Counted from the first letter of the stretch, positions 1 to 7,365 are shown. The stretch: DNA of 39,902 nucleotides from Bacteroidota bacterium (GCA_003353955.1 PIVJ01000021.1:1-39902), one strand, 5' to 3'. Notes: a model not told the origin generated them from the sequence alone. Numbers and translations are program-made.

Positions 1-2
1 AG

Positions 3-218
3 TGCACACTCTATGTAACCCTAGAGCCCTGCCCAATGTGTGCCGGTGCTTTATTTTGGGCACAAATAGGGAAAATTATTTACGGAGCTTCAGATCCCAA
101 AAAGGGATTTAAAACTTTGAAAACACCCATACTTCATCCAAGTACTAAGGTTAAATCAGGAATACTCCAATCTGAATGTAAAACTATTTTGAAAAGATTT
201 TTAAAAAAAAAGAGATAA
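3..218 (+). CDS. tadA: tRNA-specific adenosine deaminase, C-terminal part (5' end outside window)
   Basis: This is the 3' end of a gene that begins before the window; the frame is open from base 3. TadA deaminates the wobble adenosine of tRNA to inosine. The fragment starts in the second zinc-binding motif of the cytidine/adenosine deaminase fold: TLEPCPMCAGAL is clear, with the PCxxC cysteines that bind the catalytic zinc. The segment after it, ending in a basic LKRFLKKKR tail, fits the end of TadA. The N-terminal HxE motif lies off-window. The gene converges on the DUF2892 gene with 4 bases between stops. A related cytosine/guanine deaminase is possible but less likely given the LEPCPMCAGA wording. 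Confidence 0.88.
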   Translation, partial: CTLYVTLEPCPMCAGALFWAQIGKIIYGASDPKKGFKTLKTPILHPSTKVKSGILQSECKTILKRFLKKKR

Positions 219-222
219 AAAC

Positions 223-432
223 TTAATGGCTTTTCGCACAACATGTTTTTATCCCGAACACAGTATATAATCCACAACACTCTATGAGTGCAGTAAGAAG
301 CATAATTGCTCCAACAACAGCTTCCACTATCGCCCAAACCCCAATTAATACATTGGAATAAATGAAATAAACTATGGCAGCCGCGATAATTAATCGAATT
401 ATTTTATCCAGTGCCCCAACATTCTTTTTCAT
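223..432 (-). CDS. Small DUF2892 (YgaP-type) two-helix membrane protein
   Basis: A 69-residue protein opening MKKNVGALDKIIRLI, the usual start of DUF2892 proteins, followed by two hydrophobic stretches (about residues 11-27 and 31-48). After these comes the Cys-rich end ECCGLYTVFGIKTCC, matching the C-P-L-Y...G-I-x-T-C wording of the family. DUF2892 segments are inner-membrane helical hairpins, found alone or fused to rhodanese domains, and their function is poorly defined. The start lies 30 bases after the stop of the cyclase-like gene on the same strand, so the two are probably co-transcribed. The extra cysteine pairs (ECC and TCC) could bind metal or form a disulfide; this is inference. 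Confidence 0.8.
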   Translation of the reverse strand: MKKNVGALDKIIRLIIAAAIVYFIYSNVLIGVWAIVEAVVGAIMLLTALIECCGLYTVFGIKTCCAKSH

Positions 433-462
433 AATAATGAATATAGGACCAATAAAATATTA

Positions 463-1392
463 TCAAATACCTGTAGTATTTAAATTTCCGACACTGATCG
501 TAATGGTTCGTTTGTTTTTACTCTTAGCCGAAGAGGCTTTCGTCGTAACCTGTATATGTAAATTGTAAATATTTAACTTCAATTCTTTTGATTGAATTTG
601 TCCAACTTTTGAAATATCTGAATTAATGATCCCAGAGTATCGACTAATTCTGGTATTCATGATTTCATTTAAACCTTCCCTGATGTACTTCTTATCATAA
701 TTCTGAAATTCATAAATATTAGCCATCTCACGTATCGACAATACCTGTAAGTTTTCAATCCCATCAATATTAATCAAAAACCAATTATATGTATTCTGGT
801 CAATCAGACATCGATTTAGGGTGTCTTTTCCCATTATGCGCGCATTATTTATTATAGCCGCCCCATAAAAATTTTCATCAAAATAATGAACCGTATCTAA
901 GGTAATCGCATACCTCAAGCTAATACTTCCTGTTATATCCCGAAGCTTGGGATAAAGATGATAGGAATTAAATGCTCTTACGAACGTCTCAAAATTAATA
1001 GCAAAAAACAATGAATGTAATGGTGTATCAAAAATGACAAAACCGCCATCTCCGGTACTGATAAAAGCATTCTTGATTTTTTCTTTGGTATAATTCTGAA
1101 AGACAAACTGATTATTCTTTAAACATAAATCAATCGCTTTATTAAAAAGGATCTTAAAAATTGCAGGAATTAGTGTTTGATCCAAATGCTTATATAAACC
1201 ATATCGATAAATATCAATCCCAAATACAGATCGTTTATTAATCGATTTTGTATCAATATATTTCTCAATATCCTGAAACAAATCGTCACTGTTTGGTATA
1301 ATATTGACCGCTTCATAAACTGATTCAGCATCATACTTATTTAACAGTTCAAGTATTTTGTTAAAATCTAACTCTTTAATTCTTGTTTGCAT
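463..1392 (-). CDS. Class III nucleotidyl cyclase-like protein, stand-alone domain
   Basis: The 309-residue product has no signal peptide or membrane helix. The middle resembles a class III adenylate/guanylate cyclase domain: a first metal aspartate in FGIDIYRYG (D60), a second in STGDGGFVIF (D115), and R-Y-A-I-T-L (160-165) followed by FYGAAIINNARIMG (176-188). The last segment matches the family's G-x-x-V-N-x-A-x-R element. The arginine (R185) is present, but the usual asparagine four residues before it is isoleucine (I181), with N182 and N183 next to it. Activity and nucleotide choice (purine or pyrimidine) are therefore uncertain. Residues 1-50 and 230-309 match nothing I recognise. It is the first gene of a probable two-gene unit with DUF2892, and a TATATTTG box lies 45 bases upstream. 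Confidence 0.6.
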   Translation of the reverse strand: MQTRIKELDFNKILELLNKYDAESVYEAVNIIPNSDDLFQDIEKYIDTKSINKRSVFGIDIYRYGLYKHLDQTLIPAIFKILFNKAIDLCLKNNQFVFQNYTKEKIKNAFISTGDGGFVIFDTPLHSLFFAINFETFVRAFNSYHLYPKLRDITGSISLRYAITLDTVHYFDENFYGAAIINNARIMGKDTLNRCLIDQNTYNWFLINIDGIENLQVLSIREMANIYEFQNYDKKYIREGLNEIMNTRISRYSGIINSDISKVGQIQSKELKLNIYNLHIQVTTKASSAKSKNKRTITISVGNLNTTGI

Positions 1393-1436
1393 AATTACTT
1401 TTTTGATTTACATAAACCGATATAAATTTTTTCTTA

Positions 1437-1444
1437 CAAATATA
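1437..1444 (-). promoter_or_regulatory. Candidate -7 promoter element for the cyclase-like gene
   Basis: On the minus strand this is TATATTTG, an exact match to the Bacteroidota TAnnTTTG box, 45 bases before the start codon. No good -33 TTG is seen at the expected distance, so support rests on the -7 box alone. Confidence 0.45.
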
Positions 1445-1521
1445 CACAGACTACAAGAAAGTTTTTAGATTAATTTTCCCTCCAACTGCTAAAATATATA
1501 TTTTTATATAGGAAAGACAGT

Positions 1522-1541
1522 CTTACAAATGTATATGTAAG
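1522..1541. repeat. Inverted repeat CTTACA-N8-TGTAAG
   Basis: CTTACA (1522-1527) and TGTAAG (1536-1541) are exact inverted repeats around an AT-rich 8-base centre. The site lies between the divergent promoters of the cyclase-like gene and the putative RNA. A related half site, CTTACA, lies at 1433-1438 beside the cyclase -7 box. It could be an operator for a dimeric regulator; this is inference. Confidence 0.4.
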
Positions 1542-1570
1542 AATTGAAAAGAATAATTATATCACCAAAG

Positions 1571-1592
1571 CTTATCAACAATTGTTCATAAG
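1571..1592. repeat. 22-bp near-perfect palindrome
   Basis: The arms CTTATCAACAA and TTGTTCATAAG are reverse complements except for one central-flank mismatch (C opposite C). The centre lies between 1581 and 1582, about 40 bases upstream of the RNA promoter's -33 element. It could be an operator or a small hairpin. No T-tract follows, so a terminator is unlikely. Confidence 0.45.
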
Positions 1593-1631
1593 TCCTGTGA
1601 GCTATTTGTTAATAACATAAATCGTAAAAAC

Positions 1632-1663
1632 TTGATCTACCGATGCACTGATTCGTATATTTG
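1632..1663 (+). promoter_or_regulatory. Promoter of the putative non-coding RNA
   Basis: TTG at 1632-1634 and TATATTTG at 1656-1663, 21 bases apart, match the -33/-7 arrangement of Bacteroidota sigma-ABfr promoters. Transcription would start near 1669-1671, just before the purine-rich stretch. Confidence 0.55.
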
Positions 1664-1669
1664 ATTCAC

Positions 1670-1985
1670 CGAGTGAGGGATCAAAAGACCTACCGGAAAA
1701 ACGAAGAGAAAGTGGAAAATACCGTAAGGGAAAATAAGCTGACTCATACTTAAAGGATGGGGGACTGCAAGGAAAGCCGAAATTGAAGCAAGTTTGAAGG
1801 GAGGGTGAAGGAAGAAGCGGATCGCAAGGAAAGTGGAAGCCGGAACCGGGCAAATAGGGAAGTCTTTCGAGGCGGAACTTAAAAAGCCAGTCACAATAAC
1901 AGTAACTTGGCACAAACTGAAAGTTAAGGCGATCAGCTAGTGAACGGGAATCTATTCGATTAGAATGGATTCCCGTTGTGTTTTT
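1670..1985 (+). ncRNA. Putative purine-rich non-coding RNA of unknown family
   Basis: A good promoter lies before this stretch and a strong intrinsic terminator ends it, yet no convincing protein is encoded on either strand. By hand count, 133 of the 180 bases at 1681-1860 are purines (74%) on the plus strand. GCAAGGAAAG occurs twice (1767-1776, 1824-1833), as does GAAAGTGGAA (1708-1717, 1829-1838). Possible long-range pairing includes AGTTTG (1791-1796) with CAAACT (1913-1918); CCAGTCAC (1887-1894) can pair imperfectly with GTAACTTGG (1902-1910). I compared it by eye with RNase P RNA, tmRNA, SRP RNA and 6S RNA and found no diagnostic conserved element. The 5' end is an estimate. The neighbours are a divergent cyclase-like gene and a convergent dnaG. 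Confidence 0.5.
1943..1985 (+). terminator. Strong intrinsic terminator of the putative RNA
   Basis: AACGGGAATC (1943-1952) pairs perfectly with GATTCCCGTT (1968-1977). The stem continues through a T-G pair and ATTC/GAAT to about 15 bp around a GATTA loop. TGTTTTT and further T-rich sequence follow on the plus strand. Reading the other way there is no T-tract, so it serves the plus-strand transcript and not dnaG. Confidence 0.8.
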
Positions 1986-1991
1986 GGGGTT

Positions 1992-3938
1992 TTATTTTGT
2001 AATAATACGACTCAGCTCCCTATTAATTTCCCGACTTATGTTTTTCAAAGAAACATGTTTCTGCTGTAGTATCAGATTATCTTCTGCATTCTCAGCTTTC
2101 TTCATTTCCCTTTGATTATCCGAAATCATCTGATCTATTTTTTTAGACTTAAATGATAATACACTAGACGAAACAAGCCTCTTCATATTATCACATTCTG
2201 ACTTAACAGGAATTCGTTTTTTTAGCCAGTTATTGCTCAATTCGTATGGCGAAACAGTCAAATCTATCACCAATTGAGATATATTATCCTCGGGATGTTG
2301 CATAAAATGATCTGCAGTTAAAATAATACCCGCCTCGAGTGCTTGAGAATATTCATCAAAAACTTTCTGTAATATTTTATCTTGAAAAGAGATTTCATCA
2401 GATTTTAAGTCGTGAATAATAAGTTCAGCAACCTTAATGGGTACTTCAATCTTTTGCTTATTTTCATCGATATCCTCAAAAATGATTTCCTCATCTCCAT
2501 ACAAGAGAAGCAATCTTACCAACTCACTTTCCTGATTTTTCGTAGCACTTATATCAAATTCAATTTGCTTTTTAACCTCCTGTTTCGGTATCTCAAATTC
2601 CGCTTCAGTGGGTTGAAATTTCAATCGATTTTTAAACTTCTTACGCAAAGCATTGTTTAACTCATTCATTAAGGTCTGCTCGGGAATTTCCATAGTTGAG
2701 CTACACTCCTTAACATAAACTGAACGAAAAATTCCATCAGGAATTAACGCAATTGAGTGAACAATTTCTTTAATCAGAGATGCTTTTTTTATAGGATCTT
2801 TTTTCGCTTCACTGATCAACAGATTCGTCTTAAATGCGATAAAATCAGTTGTATTATTTTCAATAAATTTCTCAACTTCATCAATGGATTTATGTCTAAC
2901 GAAAGAATCAGGATCTTCACCTTCAGGGAATAGCAAAATTTTTACATTTAACCCTTCCTCTAAAATCATATCAATTCCACGAAATGATGCTTTTATTCCT
3001 GCGGCATCTCCATCATATAAAATGGTAATATTAGGGGTAAAGCGCTTTATTAGCTTAACCTGATCGGTTGTTAAGGAAGTACCGGAAGAAGCTACTACAT
3101 TTTCAATACCGGCCTGATGCAGCGAAATTACATCTGTATAACCCTCAACTAAATAACAAAGATCATTTTTTAATATGGCATTACGGGCATAAAAGATCCC
3201 GTAAAGAACTTTGCTTTTATTGTAAATATCTGAGTCGGGTGAATTAACATATTTTGCCTTGTTTTTTTCACTACTCAAAATACGGCCACCAAATCCAATT
3301 ACCTTGCCTGTTAAATTATGAATTGGAAAAATTACGCGTGCCTTAAATCGATCGTAAACCTTATTATCTCCTTTTATGCTTAAACCGGACTTGATTAAAT
3401 GCTCGCGTTTATATCCATTTTTCAATGCATGATCAGAAAAACCGCCGAAACTATCAGGACAATATCCAATTTGAAATTTTTTAATAATTTCATTAGAGAA
3501 TCCCCTTTCCTTCAAATAAGACAAGCCAATGGCTTTTCCTTCTTCAGTATTTTGGATGGTATCGGTAAAATATTTTTGAGCAAACGTTGAAACATGAAAC
3601 AAACTCTCCATGGCACCCAATCGTTCGAGTTGCTCGGAAGATTGCACTTCCTCCTCAATTTCAATATTGTATTTTTTTGCAACGAATTTCAAGGCTTCAG
3701 GGTAGCTGTAATGTTCGTGCTCCATGATGAAATTCACTGCATTTCCACCTTTCCCACATCCAAAACATTTGAATATTCCCTTTGCCGAAGATACAGTAAA
3801 AGAGGGCGTTTTCTCATTGTGAAAAGGACATAATCCGATAAAGTTTACGCCTCTTTTTCGCAACGACACAAAATCACCTATTACCTCATCAATTTTGGCA
3901 GTTTCAAAAATCTCTTGTATGGTTTCCGGTTTAATCAA
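1992..3938 (-). CDS. dnaG: DNA primase
   Basis: DnaG makes the RNA primers for chromosome replication. The 648-residue length is normal. The N-terminal CHC2 zinc ribbon is complete: C37 and H40 in GLCPFHNEKTPSF, C58 and C61 in FKCFGCGKGG. The catalytic core follows, with the TOPRIM motifs VEGYTDV (E265) and LYDGDAAG (D309, D311) and the downstream EGEDPDSF element (340-346). The C-terminal third is lysine/glutamate-rich and poorly conserved, as expected for the helicase-interacting domain. A minus-strand TTG-N19-TAATTTAG pair at 3960-3989 may be its promoter. The gene stands alone and faces the putative RNA's terminator. Confidence 0.97.
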   Translation of the reverse strand: MIKPETIQEIFETAKIDEVIGDFVSLRKRGVNFIGLCPFHNEKTPSFTVSSAKGIFKCFGCGKGGNAVNFIMEHEHYSYPEALKFVAKKYNIEIEEEVQSSEQLERLGAMESLFHVSTFAQKYFTDTIQNTEEGKAIGLSYLKERGFSNEIIKKFQIGYCPDSFGGFSDHALKNGYKREHLIKSGLSIKGDNKVYDRFKARVIFPIHNLTGKVIGFGGRILSSEKNKAKYVNSPDSDIYNKSKVLYGIFYARNAILKNDLCYLVEGYTDVISLHQAGIENVVASSGTSLTTDQVKLIKRFTPNITILYDGDAAGIKASFRGIDMILEEGLNVKILLFPEGEDPDSFVRHKSIDEVEKFIENNTTDFIAFKTNLLISEAKKDPIKKASLIKEIVHSIALIPDGIFRSVYVKECSSTMEIPEQTLMNELNNALRKKFKNRLKFQPTEAEFEIPKQEVKKQIEFDISATKNQESELVRLLLLYGDEEIIFEDIDENKQKIEVPIKVAELIIHDLKSDEISFQDKILQKVFDEYSQALEAGIILTADHFMQHPEDNISQLVIDLTVSPYELSNNWLKKRIPVKSECDNMKRLVSSSVLSFKSKKIDQMISDNQREMKKAENAEDNLILQQKHVSLKNISREINRELSRIITK

Positions 3939-4281
3939 TTATGAAGTATTTTTTTATGGCTAAATTAATAAAAATGCGATTTGATACAATGTAATACAAA
4001 CAATCATTTACATCGTTTGGAAATATCAACTTGTCGATTTGTCAAAGTTAAGTCCCTCATCTGAGTGAGGCTCCCCGCCGCAAGCGAACGGGGCATCATG
4101 ATGAATTCTATTTTATTTCGTCCCAAGGGGCGGGGAATATAGCCCACAAGACCCTGACGAAAGTCGAAGGATCACTTCGCCTAGTTAATTTTATTTCACA
4201 AAATCAAAGTCTCACTGATTTAAAAACTTTATATATTAGCGAACCCATAATTATCTCTTTATCTAACTAAAAGACACAAAG
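3939..4281. other. Intergenic region between dnaG and the secreted amidohydrolase
   Basis: This 343-base stretch separates divergent genes. It holds the likely dnaG promoter (3960-3989, minus), a small hairpin CCTCA/TGAGG (4055-4070), repeat copy 1 (4070-4222), and directly after it a TATATTAG box (4232-4239) that may be the -7 element for the amidohydrolase gene. I see no coding sequence. Confidence 0.6.
4070..4222 (+). repeat. Dispersed intergenic repeat, copy 1
   Basis: It shares near-identical blocks, in the same order and orientation, with 39579-39699: a hairpin CCCCG(4073-4077)/CGGGG(4089-4093) around CGCAAGCG, then ATCATGATG, ATTCTATTTTATTTCG, the hairpin CGTCCCAAGGGGCG (4119-4132), GGAATATA, and a long 3' block from TTCGCCTA to CACTGATTTA. 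Copy 1 carries about 33 extra bases (roughly 4142-4175) that copy 2 lacks. It encodes no protein. Both copies lie in intergenic DNA. I cannot identify the family. Confidence 0.8.
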
Positions 4282-5622
4282 ATGAAACAATCATTTATAA
4301 TTGCTGTTTTCCTGCTCTTTTCAATCCACCTTACTTCTCAATCTCTAACAACTTCTGCTGAGCTGAATAATAAAATTTTTAAGCAAATTGAGAGTCAAAT
4401 TGAAGAAGTAAATACACTTTATATTGATTTACATCAGACACCTGAACTTTCGCTCATGGAATTTAAAACTTCTGAAAAGATGGCTTCTCATCTTGAAAAA
4501 TTAGGACTTGATGTTATCAGAAATATTGGTGGAAATGGAGTTGTAGGCATTTTTAAAAATGGCAATGGAAAAGTAATTATGTTACGCACCGATATGGACG
4601 CCTTGCCGATTAAAGAAAATACCGGTTTGGCTTATGCGAGTTCTGTGGTAATGAAAAATGCTGAAGGGATTGAATCTCCGGTAATGCATGCCTGTGGGCA
4701 TGATCTTCATATGACTACCTGGCTTGGTACCTTAACTACAATGATTGAATTAAAAAAAGAATGGAAAGGAACCATTATCGCAATAGCTCAACCCGCTGAA
4801 GAGATTTCAGCCGGCTCAAATTCAATGATTAAAGATGGAATATTTGAACGATTTCCAGTCCCGGATTATGCTTTATGTTACCACGTATCCCCGGATTATA
4901 AAGCCGGAGAAATTGGATATTTCCCAGGTTCAATATTTGCCGGTGTAAACTCAGTTAATATTACCATTAGAGGAAGTGGTGGCCACGGTGCCCAACCACA
5001 CAAAACCATCGATCCAATTGTTATGGCATCGCAAACTATTTTAGCACTTCAAACAGTTGTAAGTCGGGAAATTAATCCAGTCAACCCTGCGGTTATTACA
5101 GTTGGTTCGATTCATGGAGGGTCAAAACACAACATTATTCCTGACGAGGTTAAATTGCAACTCACAACCCGATTTTTTAAAGATGAAGTTTATCAGGAAA
5201 TTAAGGAAGCACTGTTGCGAATTCCAAAGGGTATTGCAATTGCAGCAGGTGTTCCGGAGGATAATTATCCCATCGTTGAGTTTATGGGCGATATTACGCC
5301 ACCCGTAGCCAATGATCCTGATTTAGTGATGAATGCTGTTGCATCAATGAAAAGTATTTTGGGGAATAACAAGGTATATCAGGTTGATCCGGCAACCGTT
5401 GCTGAGGATTTTGGGCGATATGGACGCACCAAAGAAAATATTCCCATCGCTTTATTTTGGTTGGGAAGTTCAAATCATGAACAAATTGAAGATCAACTTA
5501 AAAACGGAACTAAAATTCCGGCTTTACATAATGCGGGTTTCTCACCAGAATTTAAACCTACTTTTAGAGGTGGTGTAGCTGCCATGAGTAAAACCTTGAT
5601 TCATTTATTTAATTCGAAATAA
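4282..5622 (+). CDS. Secreted M20D-family amidohydrolase/peptidase
   Basis: A zinc hydrolase of the hippurate hydrolase / IAA-amino-acid hydrolase / aminoacylase group, cleaving amide bonds of N-acyl amino acids or similar substrates. The first 20 residues (MKQSFIIAVFLLFSIHLTSQ) form a signal peptide, so it is exported, unlike most members. Family motifs seen: RTDMDALPI, MHACGHDLHMT (metal-binding Cys/His/Asp), QPAEE (catalytic Glu and metal Glu), and GSGGHGAQPH at the start of the dimerisation domain. The C-terminal LHNAGFSPEF carries the last conserved His. The stop is 26 bases before the gamma-glutamyltransferase-like gene, also exported, so the two probably form an operon for extracytoplasmic amide hydrolysis. 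The substrate is not readable from sequence. A cytosolic paralogue lies at 31668-32861. Confidence 0.9.
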   Translation: MKQSFIIAVFLLFSIHLTSQSLTTSAELNNKIFKQIESQIEEVNTLYIDLHQTPELSLMEFKTSEKMASHLEKLGLDVIRNIGGNGVVGIFKNGNGKVIMLRTDMDALPIKENTGLAYASSVVMKNAEGIESPVMHACGHDLHMTTWLGTLTTMIELKKEWKGTIIAIAQPAEEISAGSNSMIKDGIFERFPVPDYALCYHVSPDYKAGEIGYFPGSIFAGVNSVNITIRGSGGHGAQPHKTIDPIVMASQTILALQTVVSREINPVNPAVITVGSIHGGSKHNIIPDEVKLQLTTRFFKDEVYQEIKEALLRIPKGIAIAAGVPEDNYPIVEFMGDITPPVANDPDLVMNAVASMKSILGNNKVYQVDPATVAEDFGRYGRTKENIPIALFWLGSSNHEQIEDQLKNGTKIPALHNAGFSPEFKPTFRGGVAAMSKTLIHLFNSK

Positions 5623-5648
5623 CAACGTAATTACTAATATTTATCACC

Positions 5649-7337
5649 ATGAAAAAGTTGTTTTTTTTTACAATTATCGCAATGTTGCCGCTTCTCACAT
5701 TTTCACAAGATCGAGTTACAGGCCATGGTTTTGCCACCCGTTCAGAAATAATTGCACAGCACGGTATGGCTGCTACCAGTCAGCCCTTAGCAACACAAGT
5801 AGCCTTGGATATTTTAAAAAAAGGAGGAAATGCCATTGATGCAGCCATAGCTGCGAATGCATTATTGGGCTTAGTTGAACCAACCGGTAACGGAATGGGC
5901 GGAGATCTGTTTGCCATTATCTGGTCGGCAAGAGATCAAAAATTGTATGGCTTAAATGCAAGCGGAAGATCGCCCAAATCTCTTACACTGAAATATTTTA
6001 AAGAAAACGGCTATGATAAAATTCCTTCCCATGGTGTTTTACCAATTTCAGTTCCCGGTGCGGTGGATGGTTGGTTTGAAATGCATGGAGAATTTGGAAC
6101 AATGGACATGAAAGATATCTTGCAACCGGCAATAGATTATGCTCGCAACGGATTTCCGGTTACAGAACTCATCGCCTATTACATGGCTTCTGGTATCCAT
6201 AATTTAAAACAATTCCCTAATGTTGCGGATGTTTACATGCCCAATGGAAAGTCTCCTGCTAAAGGAGAGATTTTTAAAAATCCAGCATTGGCAAATACCC
6301 TCGAAAAAATTGCAAAAAAAGGGCGTGATGAATTTTATAAAGGAAGCATCGCTAAAACCATTTCAAAATTTGTGAAAGAACAAGGAGGATTTCTTTCGTA
6401 TGAAGATTTTGCTTCTCATTATTCTGAATGGGTGGAGCCCCTTTCGGTAAATTATCGGGGTTATGATGTTTGGGAGTTACCTCCAAATGGCCAGGGCACT
6501 GCCGCACTTCAACAACTAAATATCATGGAAAATTTCGATGTTGCAGCCATGGGATTTGGAACCGCAGCATACATTCACCATTTTACTGAAGCAAAAAAAC
6601 TGGCGTTCGAAGATCGCGCAAAATATTACGCTGATCCTGATTATAATGATTACCCCATCGATGAATTAATTTCAAAAGAGTATGCTGCAGAGCGTACTAA
6701 ACTCATTAGTTCTGATCGTGCTGCCCGCTCTTACCCTGCCGGAGAAATTGAAAAAGGAAATACCATTTACCTGACGGTTGCCGACCAATTCGGAAATATG
6801 GTTTCACTGATTCAGAGTAATTATCGTGGCATGGGATCGGGTGTTTGTGCGCCCGGCTTAGGCTTTATTTTACAAGACCGGGGCGAATTATTTAGCTTGG
6901 AGGAAGGACAGGCAAATGTTTTTGAGTCTGGTAAAAGACCCTTTCATACCATTATTCCGGCTTTTATTACGAATGATGGAAAACCATGGATTAGCTTTGG
7001 TTTGATGGGCGGAGCGATGCAACCTCAAGGCCATGCTCAAATCGTTATGAATCTAATCGACTTTGGAATGAATTTACAGGAGGCCGGAGATGCTCCACGA
7101 ATCAGGCATGGTGGTTCTTCACAACCAACCGGTGGTACGATGAAAAACGGGGGAATCCTATATCTTGAAAGTGGAATCCGATGGGAAGAAATACAAAAAC
7201 TCATGATGATGGGACATAAAATTCAGTGGGACCTCGGCGGATATGGAGGTTATCAAGCCATAATGTGGGATGAAAAAAACAAGGTCTATTTTGGCGCTTC
7301 CGAATCACGAAAAGACGGACAAGCGGCAGGGTATTAA
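5649..7337 (+). CDS. Secreted gamma-glutamyltransferase-like (acylase-type) protein
   Basis: An Ntn-hydrolase made as a proenzyme that cleaves itself into two subunits. An N-terminal signal peptide (about residues 1-19) is followed by GGNAIDAAIAANALLGLVEP and NGMGGDLFAI, typical of the large subunit, and NASGRSP, which holds the substrate-binding Arg. The likely autoprocessing nucleophile is T372 in GNTIYLTVADQFGNMVS; the spacing T-x6-D matches the TTHxSVVD site of E. coli GGT. The oxyanion segment reads GLMGGAMQPQGH rather than the classical S-P-G-G, a wording closer to YwrD/cephalosporin-acylase-type members. A glutathione hydrolase role is therefore only one possibility. It lies 26 bases after the exported M20 gene. 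Its 562-residue length is normal. Confidence 0.88.
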   Translation: MKKLFFFTIIAMLPLLTFSQDRVTGHGFATRSEIIAQHGMAATSQPLATQVALDILKKGGNAIDAAIAANALLGLVEPTGNGMGGDLFAIIWSARDQKLYGLNASGRSPKSLTLKYFKENGYDKIPSHGVLPISVPGAVDGWFEMHGEFGTMDMKDILQPAIDYARNGFPVTELIAYYMASGIHNLKQFPNVADVYMPNGKSPAKGEIFKNPALANTLEKIAKKGRDEFYKGSIAKTISKFVKEQGGFLSYEDFASHYSEWVEPLSVNYRGYDVWELPPNGQGTAALQQLNIMENFDVAAMGFGTAAYIHHFTEAKKLAFEDRAKYYADPDYNDYPIDELISKEYAAERTKLISSDRAARSYPAGEIEKGNTIYLTVADQFGNMVSLIQSNYRGMGSGVCAPGLGFILQDRGELFSLEEGQANVFESGKRPFHTIIPAFITNDGKPWISFGLMGGAMQPQGHAQIVMNLIDFGMNLQEAGDAPRIRHGGSSQPTGGTMKNGGILYLESGIRWEEIQKLMMMGHKIQWDLGGYGGYQAIMWDEKNKVYFGASESRKDGQAAGY

Positions 7338-7365
7338 AATATTAATTAATAATCCTTAACTGATT

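Noticed and set aside
463-1392. A complete Pycsar anti-phage system
   Set aside because: The cyclase-like protein lacks the canonical Asn position and the neighbour is a DUF2892 protein, not a PycTM or PycTIR effector with a cyclic-nucleotide-binding domain. Other neighbours are housekeeping genes.
1602-1915. Two overlapping minus-strand open frames of 103 and 92 codons opposite the purine-rich region
   Set aside because: Their Ser/Pro/Phe/Leu-rich composition is what a purine-rich opposite strand produces, the two frames overlap each other, and promoter and terminator both point to plus-strand transcription.
1670-1985. RNase P RNA, tmRNA, 6S RNA or SRP RNA
   Set aside because: None of the conserved blocks I know is present: no GAGGAAAGTCCGG or ACAGAACCCGG for RNase P, no tRNA-like ends or tag ORF for tmRNA, no SRP GGAAG/GCA loop arrangement, and no long rod-like 6S fold.
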